Source: Alloalcanivorax dieselolei B5 (GTDB lineage Bacteria > Pseudomonadota > Gammaproteobacteria > Pseudomonadales > Alcanivoracaceae). Taken from it: 64,000 bases of DNA. The notes below the pieces were generated by a model. The model was not told where the DNA came from and did not search any database. It worked only from the letters and a program-made list of their open reading frames with translations. Positions 28,008 to 37,241 of this stretch are shown here, piece after piece. The translations under genes were made by a program, and so were the position numbers. Location: the NCBI RefSeq assembly GCF_000300005.1, contig NC_018691.1, positions 1,860,001 through 1,924,000 on the forward strand, written 5' to 3'. Position 1 is the first letter of the stretch. Each line of letters starts with the position of its first letter.

Positions 28008-29924
28008 TTAAGCCTTTTTGTTGCCAGCGTCGCTAAGCTGAGCCTTCCCCCATAAAAACTCTGAAAGTCGCACTTCTGCTATATCTTTTTTACTAGAATT
28101 ACAGAAAATTGGACCTATTTCATAAGCTTCAGAAAAAATCTCTTCCCACGCTGTATGAATCACTGTGTTGCTAAAGCGCGCAAGAAATGTCTCACGAGCT
28201 GCCTGCCCCATTTGCTCACGCAACTCTCGACTTGCCATTAGTTTGTGCAGCTCCACGGGTAGATTATCGGCACCGTCTCTTCCTTGTGCCAAAAGACCAT
28301 TTTCTCCATGGATGATTTGCTCGTTAACACCGTTACATACTTCATAACCAACGGCCGGTATGCCATGAGCGAGCGCCTCGCAGAGGGTCAGGGGAAATCC
28401 CTCAAAAAAAGACGGTATCACGAAGATATCTGCTTCATGATAAAAGGCGTAAGGGTCTTCCTGAGCCCCCAGAAACTCGATGGCATTGGCAACACCAAGT
28501 CTCTGCGCTTTTTCTCTGAGGGTTCTCTCCTCAGGGCCTCCCCCGACGATACGAAGCTTCCAATCTGGAAAATCGCGAGCCAGCTTAGCGAAGGCCTCTA
28601 CTAAGCGAGAGGTATTCTTGCGTGGCACAAGACGTGCAACGGTGAGCAGATATTTAACCTCTTTTTCTTTACCGGGTTTCGCCAGAACCTCAGGTTCTCG
28701 TATGGTATTCGGCACGACGCGCATCCGGGACTGAAGAAAATCAGGCAGCGTGGGCACAAAGGCATTGACGAGGGTATGTACCAACGTGGCACCGGAGAAC
28801 GCCATCACTCTCTCGTCCGCTGGAAAAGTTCCTATCCAGTCAGGAAATCTTGGATCAATATGCTCCGAAAGCACAATCGGCAACCCAACCTTCTGCGCAC
28901 AGCGTACGTAGCGCAAGAAGGTGCGGTTCATATGCAGTCCGACAAGCAGATCGAGATTGCGGCTGGCAACTTCAACTACCATCATCTGATCCGCTCTTTC
29001 ATCATCATGCTCAGAAAGGTGGACAAGCTCAATGCTATCGTCGAGCGGCCAGAGGGATGGGCCATTGTTATTGTCGAAGGTGAAGATGACTACGCTGTGG
29101 CCTCGCCCAGCCATTGCATTGGCCATCATCTGGCCGACATTTTCAGTGCCCCCGCGTCCCTGAGTGATCCAGGGTATGAAAAAACCAATTCGCATTTTGG
29201 GCACTGGGCCGGGAGAAGCTAGCATCAACCGTGATACCTCTATTGATTTGGGAGCACAGTTCCACTTCCAATTGACAGATGGTAAGTCACCATTGAAACC
29301 TTGTTTGACTTCTAACCCTTTTGGAAAGCGCCCTGCCTTGGTCAGTGTTTCCAGATCACCATTTGCGCGGCGTAGCTCTTCTTTAGGTAGAGGCCCAGGT
29401 CCCCGCTGAGCCATGCCGAAAATGTTATAGCCGTGACGCACGAAACGTCCATTTGTAAGGTCAAAGCCCGCATTGGCCAGGACATACATCAGGGTTCCGA
29501 TATTCCAGCCTGTGTTGACATGACCCCCGACTACCTCGTGTTTGAAGGGCGGCACAGCGATGAATAGCCAGCCGTCGGGCTTCAGGATTCTGCGGATTTC
29601 GGCCAGCGCTCTGCCGGTATCGGATACATGCTCAAGTACATGGGCACACCAGACTGCATCCATTGAGGCGTCGTCAATCGCGTCCATGTTGCAGATATCA
29701 AGGTCGGAGACGATATGGAGTTCTTTCGGTAGGGCTTCATCGTTTTTCTGGTAGGCATCCATATCGAAGCCGGTGGCTGTAACCACCCAGCCAACTTCCA
29801 GGAAGCGCCGGGCGGCGAGCCCCGAGCCGGTTCCAATATCAATAATGCAGCCTTTTGACGGGAGGCTTGTGAGGGCTTCCTCGATAAGATCGTCTTGGCC
29901 TGGAATGGATGTTGTGACCTGCAC
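28008..29924 (-). CDS. SAM methyltransferase / GT4 glycosyltransferase fusion
   Basis: A 638-residue bifunctional protein. Residues about 20-170 are a class I methyltransferase: IDIGTGSGLAARRFL near 28-42 binds SAM, and WCAHVLEHVSD plus LKPDGWLFIAVPP follow. Residues about 243-600 are a GT-B family 4 glycosyltransferase: MRIGFFIPWITQGRGGTE at its start, VARLVPRKN mid-way, and the donor-binding PSFFEGFPLTLCEALAHG. It probably adds a sugar and methylates the same chain. The start is a GTG at 29924 preceded by CGGAG; an ATG two bases further out is in another frame. It lies 4 bases before the 1258-residue fusion on the same transcript. Confidence 0.87.
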   Translation of the reverse strand: MQVTTSIPGQDDLIEEALTSLPSKGCIIDIGTGSGLAARRFLEVGWVVTATGFDMDAYQKNDEALPKELHIVSDLDICNMDAIDDASMDAVWCAHVLEHVSDTGRALAEIRRILKPDGWLFIAVPPFKHEVVGGHVNTGWNIGTLMYVLANAGFDLTNGRFVRHGYNIFGMAQRGPGPLPKEELRRANGDLETLTKAGRFPKGLEVKQGFNGDLPSVNWKWNCAPKSIEVSRLMLASPGPVPKMRIGFFIPWITQGRGGTENVGQMMANAMAGRGHSVVIFTFDNNNGPSLWPLDDSIELVHLSEHDDERADQMMVVEVASRNLDLLVGLHMNRTFLRYVRCAQKVGLPIVLSEHIDPRFPDWIGTFPADERVMAFSGATLVHTLVNAFVPTLPDFLQSRMRVVPNTIREPEVLAKPGKEKEVKYLLTVARLVPRKNTSRLVEAFAKLARDFPDWKLRIVGGGPEERTLREKAQRLGVANAIEFLGAQEDPYAFYHEADIFVIPSFFEGFPLTLCEALAHGIPAVGYEVCNGVNEQIIHGENGLLAQGRDGADNLPVELHKLMASRELREQMGQAARETFLARFSNTVIHTAWEEIFSEAYEIGPIFCNSSKKDIAEVRLSEFLWGKAQLSDAGNKKA

Positions 29925-29999
29925 ATGCGACTCCGCAATTTAGCCATGGACTAAATTTGAATTATGGGATTTAAGTATGTATAGGTTGTTTTGAAACCC

Positions 30000-31310
30000 T
30001 TAGCGGGCTCCGAACCCCGTCAGAATTGTCCTGATCGTCTTCATAATGATCAACAAGTCCAACGACAACGACAAATGCTTGATGTAGTAAAAGTCGTGCT
30101 CGACCTTCTTGCGAGTTTCCGCCAGCCCGGCTACATATCCTTGCTGGACCTGAGCCCAGCCTGAAATACCCGGTTTGATGATATGGCGGTAGCTGTAGAA
30201 GGGGACGTCTCGCTCGAAGGCCTCGGCAAATTCCGGCTGTTCAGGGCGAGGCCCAATCAGACTCATATCCCCCACCAGTACATTCCATAACTGAGGAAGT
30301 TCGTCCAGGCGGCTGCGCCGAATAAGGCGGCCGAAGCGGGTGATGCGGTGTTCATCATCGATCACGAAACGTGCGCCTTCCGGACGGTCGTCCATGCTCA
30401 TGGAGCGGAACTTCAGCATGCGGAAGGGACGGTTTCCGGCGCCCATCCGTTCCTGGATGAACAGGGCGGGACCTGGGGTTTCCCAACGAATCAAGCAAGC
30501 AGTGGCCAGGCACAGAGGCAGCGCGATGGGCGTGAGAAGCAGAACTCCGAGAATATCCAGTACCCGCTTTCCAAGAAGATAAAGAGGGTTAGGCTGGAAG
30601 GCCTGGAAGTCGGAGTTGTTTAAAGTATCAAGGTTCACACTGCCCGTCATCGCTTCCAGCAGGGAACGACCATTTAGTACCGGGATGCGCCGGGAGTGAT
30701 GGCGGGCGATGAAGCGGACCCAGTCGTCGTTCAATTTGGTGTCCATGTCCACCACCAGAACATCGAAACGCCGCTTATCGTTGGGGTCGGTCAGGTAGCA
30801 GAAGCGATATTGTTCGTGCTCCCGTTCGGGTTCCTCGAAACGGGTGCCGGGCACGAAGGCCAGTTTGGTGTAACGGAAGCGGGCTTTTACCGCCAATGCC
30901 AGGCCCTGGTGGGCAAGGATCAGGACGAAGCCGATGAACAAGGGTAGGCGCGAGTAACCTAACCGCAGGGCTATAACGGCGAAGATTGCCAAGCTGATGG
31001 TGATTCCCGTGACGCTCAACTGATAGGGCAAGAGGTTGCCCCCGGGATATTGGCCCAGTGCGCGGGAGAGTAGCAGATTGGTGATGAAGGTGGCGGCCAG
31101 GACAAATGAGGTCATTGTCTGGTTCGCGTCGCTGGGCAGCCATTGCCGGTATGCAAGCCAAAATGGAACAAGCAGCACCAACGCAAATGAAATAGACTGC
31201 CAGAGCGGCGCGTTCAGCAGGATACGTTCGTACCATCGCTGGTGCCGCTTGGGTTCCAACAGATGATTCTGTTGTGATTCAAGCTGATGTAGTGCATCAC
31301 CCTGACTCAT
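30000..31310 (-). CDS. undecaprenyl-phosphate sugar-1-phosphate transferase (polyprenyl initiating transferase)
   Basis: A 436-residue membrane enzyme of the WbaP/WcaJ type that starts glycan synthesis by moving a sugar-1-phosphate onto undecaprenyl phosphate. The N-terminal half has about five hydrophobic segments. The C-terminal bacterial sugar transferase domain starts at KRVLDILGVLLL and contains MLKFRSMSMD, RRSRLDELPQLWNVL and MSLIGPRP, with the KPGISGWAQVQ block near the end. It is the first gene of the minus-strand arm. Its presence beside an ABC exporter and no visible Wzx/Wzy indicates that the exported glycan may be built on undecaprenyl phosphate rather than on a Kdo-lipid. Confidence 0.93.
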   Translation of the reverse strand: MSQGDALHQLESQQNHLLEPKRHQRWYERILLNAPLWQSISFALVLLVPFWLAYRQWLPSDANQTMTSFVLAATFITNLLLSRALGQYPGGNLLPYQLSVTGITISLAIFAVIALRLGYSRLPLFIGFVLILAHQGLALAVKARFRYTKLAFVPGTRFEEPEREHEQYRFCYLTDPNDKRRFDVLVVDMDTKLNDDWVRFIARHHSRRIPVLNGRSLLEAMTGSVNLDTLNNSDFQAFQPNPLYLLGKRVLDILGVLLLTPIALPLCLATACLIRWETPGPALFIQERMGAGNRPFRMLKFRSMSMDDRPEGARFVIDDEHRITRFGRLIRRSRLDELPQLWNVLVGDMSLIGPRPEQPEFAEAFERDVPFYSYRHIIKPGISGWAQVQQGYVAGLAETRKKVEHDFYYIKHLSLSLDLLIIMKTIRTILTGFGAR

Positions 31311-31638
31311 ACCGCTCTTACCCTCGTTCCATCTCAGCGAATGACTGAAGCCTGCCCCCCCGGCGGGAGTGCCGCCAGTTCAATTTGGCCATTCTCTGGT
31401 ATTCGAGGCGTAGTCCATTGCCCCAAAAACGACAATTTTAGCATGGTTTTACGGGATGATGTCTGGCCGGTTGGTCATATCGGGCCGGCTCCTTTGCGAA
31501 TTCGGGTCAACTCCTTTGCAAAACAGGGAAAGGGGACAACAAAGGGATGGAGGAAGGGAAAGGAATTCGTCTGCAAGCAGACTTCCCACAGCAATTGGAA
31601 AGAAGGCGGGAGTCCGTTGTTGGGGAGGGGGGAGCGGG
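31311..31638. other. gene-free gap upstream of the initiating transferase
   Basis: No gene is seen. The stretch should hold the promoter of the minus-strand polysaccharide arm, but no strong -35/-10 pair could be picked. A REP half-element lies at 31563-31591. Confidence 0.5.
31563..31591. repeat. REP half-element
   Basis: GAATTCGTCTGCAAGCAG followed by ACTTCCCACAG is one inverted half of the window's REP family, without a partner. Confidence 0.6.
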
Positions 31639-31704
31639 CAAAGAAAAAGGGTCTACCCGATGGATAGACCCTTTTCTATTTGGCTCCGCCTGCTGGGCTC
31701 GAAC
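31639..31704. repeat. direct repeat copy 1: terminator plus tRNA-Asn 3' end
   Basis: This 66-base block differs from 31767-31832 by one base. It contains a terminator hairpin and the 3' end of tRNA-Asn through the T-loop (GGCTCCGCCTGCTGGGCTCG on the plus strand). The rest of the tRNA is not present next to it in normal form. Confidence 0.9.
31645..31676 (-). terminator. bidirectional terminator, duplicate copy
   Basis: AAAAGGGTCTA pairs with TAGACCCTTTT across a nine-base loop, giving an A-run on one side and a T-run on the other. It is identical to the hairpin at 31773-31804. Confidence 0.75.
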
Positions 31705-31766
31705 TAGGCGAATTCACTGGATTCGCGCGCTGATTAACAAGCGGCCTTGGCCGCTCAATCAGCGGA
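31692..31766 (-). pseudogene. degenerate tRNA-Asn remnant with inserted palindromes
   Basis: Read on the minus strand after the duplicated 3' end, the segment retains TGTTAATCAGCG, the anticodon loop and 3' anticodon stem of tRNA-Asn. It then runs into unrelated palindromes: CGCTGATT/AATCAGCG with inner AGCGGCC/GGCCGCT at about 31729-31764, and GCGAATCC/GAATTCGC-type symmetry around 31707-31727. No acceptor, D-arm and anticodon arm can be folded as in the intact gene. Confidence 0.55.
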
Positions 31767-31832
31767 CAAAGAAAAAGGGTCTACCCGATGGATAGACCCT
31801 TTTCTGTTTGGCTCCGCCTGCTGGGCTCGAAC
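31767..31832. repeat. direct repeat copy 2: terminator plus tRNA-Asn 3' end
   Basis: This is the copy that belongs to the intact tRNA-Asn gene. It starts 128 bases after copy 1 and is identical to it except for one base (CTGTTTGG against CTATTTGG). Confidence 0.9.
31773..31804 (-). terminator. terminator of tRNA-Asn
   Basis: GGGTCTA and TAGACCC form the stem with A- and T-runs outside. It starts a few bases beyond the CCA end of tRNA-Asn on the minus strand. Confidence 0.8.
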
Positions 31833-31884
31833 CAGCGACCCGCTGATTAACAGTCAGCTGCTCTACCAACTGAGCTAAGGCGGA
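31809..31884 (-). tRNA. tRNA-Asn (anticodon GTT)
   Basis: On the minus strand the cloverleaf is complete: acceptor TCCGCCT pairs with AGGCGGA, the D-arm is GCTC...GAGC, the anticodon arm GCTGA-CTGTTAA-TCAGC gives anticodon GTT, and the T-arm is GCTGG-TTCGAGC-CCAGC. Discriminator G is followed by an encoded CCA. A terminator hairpin follows, and its 3' half is duplicated 128 bases away. Confidence 0.97.
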
Positions 31885-31952
31885 ATGTCTTGAGGCCGCG
31901 TATATTAGTGGCGGCTTTCGGGGGCGTCAACACCCCCGAGTCCGTTTGTTGC

Positions 31953-33143
31953 TTATTTGTTCAATACCTTCTCGATTCGGCGCACGGCTTCCTTCAGGGT
32001 GTCGAGGCCGACGGCGAAGGACAGGCGCATGCAACCCGGGGCGCCGAAGGCGGAACCCGGTACCAGGGCAACGCCGGCGGTGTCGAGCAGCTTGGTGGCA
32101 AGCTCGGTGCAGCTGGAGACGTCGTCCATTTCGGCGATGGCGCCGGAGAAGTCCGGGAAGGCGTAGAACGTGCCGTCACCGGGAGCGCAACTGACGCCGG
32201 GCAGGGCGTTCAGGGCTTCCACCACATAGTCATGACGCTCCTTGAATGCTTTGACCATGTCCGCCACGCATTGCTGATCGCCGGCCAGGGCCGCTTCGGC
32301 GGCGGCCTGGCTGATGGAGGCCGGGTTGGAGGTGCTTTGGCTCTGCACCTTCTTCATGGCGCCGATCAGCTTCTGCGGGCCGGCGGCGTAGCCGATCCGC
32401 CAGCCGGTCATGGAGTAGGCCTTGGAGACGCCGTTCATGACCACGGTGCGGTCGTACAGGTCCGGGCAGGCGTTGACGATGTTCACGAACGGCTGGCCGG
32501 TCCACAGGATGTGCTCGTACATGTCGTCGGTGGCGACCACGATGTCCGGGTGCTGCTTGAGCACTTCACCCAGCGCCGCCAGCTCTTCCTTGGTGTAGGC
32601 CATGCCGGACGGGTTGGACGGGCTGTTGATCACGAACAGGCGGGTTTTCGGCGTGATCGCCGCGGCCAGCTGTTCCGGGGTGATCTTGAAGCGGGTTTCC
32701 AGGGTGGTTTCCAGGATCACCGGTACGCCGCCGGCCACTTTCACCATATCCGGGTAGCTGACCCAGTAGGGGGCGGGGATAATCGCTTCGTCACCGTCGT
32801 TGAACAGAGCCAGCGCCATGTTGAAGAAGCTCTGCTTGCCGCCGCTGGAGACCAGCACCTGGGCTGGTTCGTAGCTCAGGTCGTTCTCACGCTTGAACTT
32901 GTCGACGATGGCCTGTTTCAGGCCGGGAGTGCCGTCCACCGCGGTGTATTTGGTTTTGCCGGCATTGATCGCCTCGATGGCGGCCTGTTTGATATGATCC
33001 GGGGTATCGAAATCCGGCTCGCCGGCGCCCAGTCCAATAATGTCCTTGCCCTGAGCTCGCAGCTCGGCGGCCTTGGAGGTCACCGCCAGGGTCGGGGAAG
33101 GTTTGATGCGTTGGACGCGGTCGGAAAGGTTGATATCGGACAT
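31953..33143 (-). CDS. aspC: aspartate aminotransferase, class I
   Basis: A 396-residue PLP enzyme of aminotransferase subgroup I-gamma (the Thermus/Rhizobium type), transferring the amino group between aspartate and 2-oxoglutarate. Landmarks are [13 protein letters not shown] at the N-terminus, [15 protein letters not shown] and the PLP lysine in [14 protein letters not shown]. The C-terminal arginine segment is CMRLSFAV. The ATG at 33143 follows GAGGAG; a longer in-frame version from 33200 adds 19 unconserved residues. It is divergent from uvrB, 134 bases away. Some members also act on prephenate, so the exact substrate range is open. Confidence 0.93.
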   Translation of the reverse strand: MSDINLSDRVQRIKPSPTLAVTSKAAELRAQGKDIIGLGAGEPDFDTPDHIKQAAIEAINAGKTKYTAVDGTPGLKQAIVDKFKRENDLSYEPAQVLVSSGGKQSFFNMALALFNDGDEAIIPAPYWVSYPDMVKVAGGVPVILETTLETRFKITPEQLAAAITPKTRLFVINSPSNPSGMAYTKEELAALGEVLKQHPDIVVATDDMYEHILWTGQPFVNIVNACPDLYDRTVVMNGVSKAYSMTGWRIGYAAGPQKLIGAMKKVQSQSTSNPASISQAAAEAALAGDQQCVADMVKAFKERHDYVVEALNALPGVSCAPGDGTFYAFPDFSGAIAEMDDVSSCTELATKLLDTAGVALVPGSAFGAPGCMRLSFAVGLDTLKEAVRRIEKVLNK

Positions 33144-33277
33144 GCACTCCTCATCTATCGGATGATGATTGGAACCCGGTTTTGGCACAGACCGGGGCAC
33201 GCAATATTACCGCATCCGGCCCGGATCTCATAGGGTGGCCGAGCCGCTCTCACCCCACAGCAGGACAGCGACACACC

Positions 33278-35293
<2,016 letters not shown>

Positions 35294-35329
35294 GCCATGG
35301 CCAGTGGCCCACGCCGTTGGTTTCGCCCC

Positions 35330-35399
35330 CTGTAGGAGCCTGCCCTGCAGGCGAATGGTTTTTCGTCGACCGCTGTGGGAAGCCAGCTCGCTGGCGAAT
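35330..35399. repeat. two REP half-elements in the same orientation
   Basis: CTGTAGGAGCCTGCCCTGC is followed 40 bases later by CTGTGGGAAGCCAGC in the same direction rather than inverted. They lie between the convergent uvrB and cysZ genes. Confidence 0.75.
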
Positions 35400-35418
35400 A
35401 ATCGCCAACGCACTCCTG

Positions 35419-36195
35419 CTACACCACCTCCGGCATCACCTCCGGGCTCAACTCCTTCACCCAGATCAGAGTCCCGGCGATCACCGCCACCGGCATAATG
35501 AACAGATTCACCAGCGGCAGCATGGTCAGCCCCATCACCAGCGAGCCGAACGTCAGCACCAGCCAGCGCTTGCGCTTGAGCCGCACCAGCATCTCCTCGA
35601 ACGACACTTGGCGGTTATCCGCGCCATAGTCGATGTACTGCATGCCCAGCAGCCAGCCGGACCACAGGAACCACACCGCCGACGCGAAGACATTGACCAC
35701 CGGAATAAAATAAAGCACCACCACCACGAACAGCACCAGTAGTGCGCGTGACAGCCAGTACAGGGTCTTGCGGATCTCCCGCTTGAAGGTCCGCCAGATC
35801 ATCGCGCCGATGGACTCATCCGGCATCGGCCGGTTGGTGACCTGGATATCCACCTTCTCCGCCAGAAAACCCATGAATGGCGCGGCGATCAGCTGTACGC
35901 CCAGGGTGAAGACGCTGGCGAACACCCCCAACAACAGAATCCACACCAGCACCACCGCGGCGTTGGCCAGAAACTGGATCAGCCCGTTGAGGAAGCTCAA
36001 TCCGCCATCCAGCGCCCAGCCCGCCGTCACCGCCGAAATCCAGCCCCCGATCCAGGTCGCGGAGAGCCAGTACAGCACCCCGAACACCAGCACGTTAAAG
36101 GCCATCGGCACCATGACATACCAACGCAGGCCCGGGCTGCGCGCCAGACTGAAGGCCTGACTCAAATAGGAAAACGCACGACTGATCTGCTGCAC
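35419..36195 (-). CDS. cysZ: CysZ-type sulfate permease (EI24 family)
   Basis: A 258-residue inner-membrane protein of the EI24/CysZ family, which takes up sulfate for cysteine synthesis. It has long hydrophobic segments at about residues 25-50, 65-100, 150-190 and 215-240. The conserved cytoplasmic-facing region includes MGFLAEKVDIQVTN and FKREIRKTLYWLSRA, followed by YFIPVVNVFASAVWFLWSGW and MQYIDYGADN, all recognisable in CysZ. It is convergent with uvrB. Sulfate uptake is also relevant to the PAPS-dependent sulfotransferase domain in the polysaccharide island, but no regulatory link is visible. Confidence 0.9.
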   Translation of the reverse strand: MQQISRAFSYLSQAFSLARSPGLRWYVMVPMAFNVLVFGVLYWLSATWIGGWISAVTAGWALDGGLSFLNGLIQFLANAAVVLVWILLLGVFASVFTLGVQLIAAPFMGFLAEKVDIQVTNRPMPDESIGAMIWRTFKREIRKTLYWLSRALLVLFVVVVLYFIPVVNVFASAVWFLWSGWLLGMQYIDYGADNRQVSFEEMLVRLKRKRWLVLTFGSLVMGLTMLPLVNLFIMPVAVIAGTLIWVKELSPEVMPEVV

Positions 36196-36467
36196 GGTCC
36201 ACCCTGTCTTCGGCTACGGAAACACCGCGGAGTCTAACGGGGTGGGGGTGGGGTGCCAATGGTGGATCTGGATGGGCGGGAAGGAAAGGCGAGGTTGTTT
36301 GTGAATGGTTGTAGGCTGAGGCTTACATGAAAAAGGGTGAATATCCTACAGGAAATGTATGAAAGGGCTTACACAAAAATATGATGAATAGTTATATAAG
36401 ATCACTTATCGGATTGAGATCTGTTTCTCGATTATCAGAACCATGGATCTAAATTGGGGAAAAAGAC
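36196..36467. other. AT-rich gap at the left edge of the Rhs accessory region
   Basis: No gene is seen. Composition changes sharply here, from GC-rich to AT-rich, at about 36300. The start of the first small secreted protein gene is preceded by GGGGAAAAAGAC. Confidence 0.5.
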
Positions 36468-36848
36468 ATGTTCAAGAAATGGGGTTTAGGGCTTGTTTTT
36501 GCGGGTGTTGCTTCTTTCGGTGGGGCACCCATGGTGGCTATGGCGACTCCAGGAGGAACCGGGGCGTTTATGCCGAAGGATATAGAAATTGCACCTGATT
36601 ATGTTTATATCCGTGTCGCACCTGATACAGCGGCCGGCCTCCAAAACATTGATGATTGCGATAAGAAGGATGTTCTTATCATCCCTAGTGATGATTCAAC
36701 ACTGAGGGCTGAGATGATTTCCGTTGTTTTATCATCTCTCTCATTTGGAAAACCTTTGTCCGTCTGGGTACCTCGTTGTGAGCCTCTACATTGGGTAGGT
36801 GCACCTACTGCACCTTATGTAGGAAGTGTGTTTATGCACCGCCAATGA
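36468..36848 (+). CDS. small secreted protein, Rhs-flanking paralogue 1
   Basis: A 126-residue protein of unknown function. Residues 1-26 are a Sec signal peptide (MFKKWGLGLVFAGVASF, likely cleavage after VAMA). The mature part contains a cysteine in IDDCDKKD and a C-terminal pattern AEMISVVLSSLSFGKPLSVWV followed by a cysteine. Three other small exported proteins around the Rhs gene share this pattern (36883, 44983, 45401): alternating hydrophobic strand, helix with an A/M-x-S-x-x-L core, strand, then cysteine. This suggests a family of compact disulfide-stabilised secreted domains. It could be an accessory or immunity factor of the toxin; no function can be assigned. It is part of an apparent operon with the next gene and Rhs. 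Confidence 0.75.
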   Translation: MFKKWGLGLVFAGVASFGGAPMVAMATPGGTGAFMPKDIEIAPDYVYIRVAPDTAAGLQNIDDCDKKDVLIIPSDDSTLRAEMISVVLSSLSFGKPLSVWVPRCEPLHWVGAPTAPYVGSVFMHRQ

Positions 36849-36882
36849 GGCTTAGTATGAAAATTAATAAAGGATATTTACT

Positions 36883-37197
36883 GTGGTTTTTTTGCTTCTC
36901 CTGGTTTGTGCTGGTGCGCGGGCCGAGTTCCTGGAAGGGACCGTCGACCGAGTAGGTTGCCATATAGATAAGGACGAGTGTTTTGTTGTTCTTGATTCTC
37001 CTGTTATGGACGTTTCTAAATGTAGTAACGATAGCTCTGCTGGGCTGCGCTGGGGATCTTCAGGAGAACATGCATATGCCGCCTTATCCATCATCATGAA
37101 TGCGAAAGTGAATAACATGAAGGTGTTGTTCGGCGGCGTGGGGGATACCTGCTTTGGCGATTTCTTAAGCTTTAGATGGGTCACTCTTAAAGACTAA
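36883..37197 (+). CDS. small secreted protein, Rhs-flanking paralogue 2
   Basis: A 104-residue protein starting at GTG 36883, preceded by AAAGGA at good spacing; the nearby ATG at 36857 is in a different frame. The N-terminus VFLLLLVCAGARAEF is a short signal peptide with an ARA cleavage site. The mature domain has four cysteines (VGCHIDKDECF, SKC, DTCFG) and the shared pattern AYAALSIIMNAKVNNMKVLF before the last cysteine. Function is unknown. It lies 34 bases after paralogue 1 and 44 bases before the Rhs gene. Confidence 0.72.
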   Translation: MVFLLLLVCAGARAEFLEGTVDRVGCHIDKDECFVVLDSPVMDVSKCSNDSSAGLRWGSSGEHAYAALSIIMNAKVNNMKVLFGGVGDTCFGDFLSFRWVTLKD

Positions 37198-37241
37198 AGT
37201 GTGATTTTTGGGGCACCAATAAAGAGAAGAAGGGATAGGGT

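Noticed and set aside
31547-31795. An 82-residue frame between the initiating transferase and tRNA-Asn
   Set aside because: It translates across the duplicated terminator and tRNA remnant, so it is not a gene.
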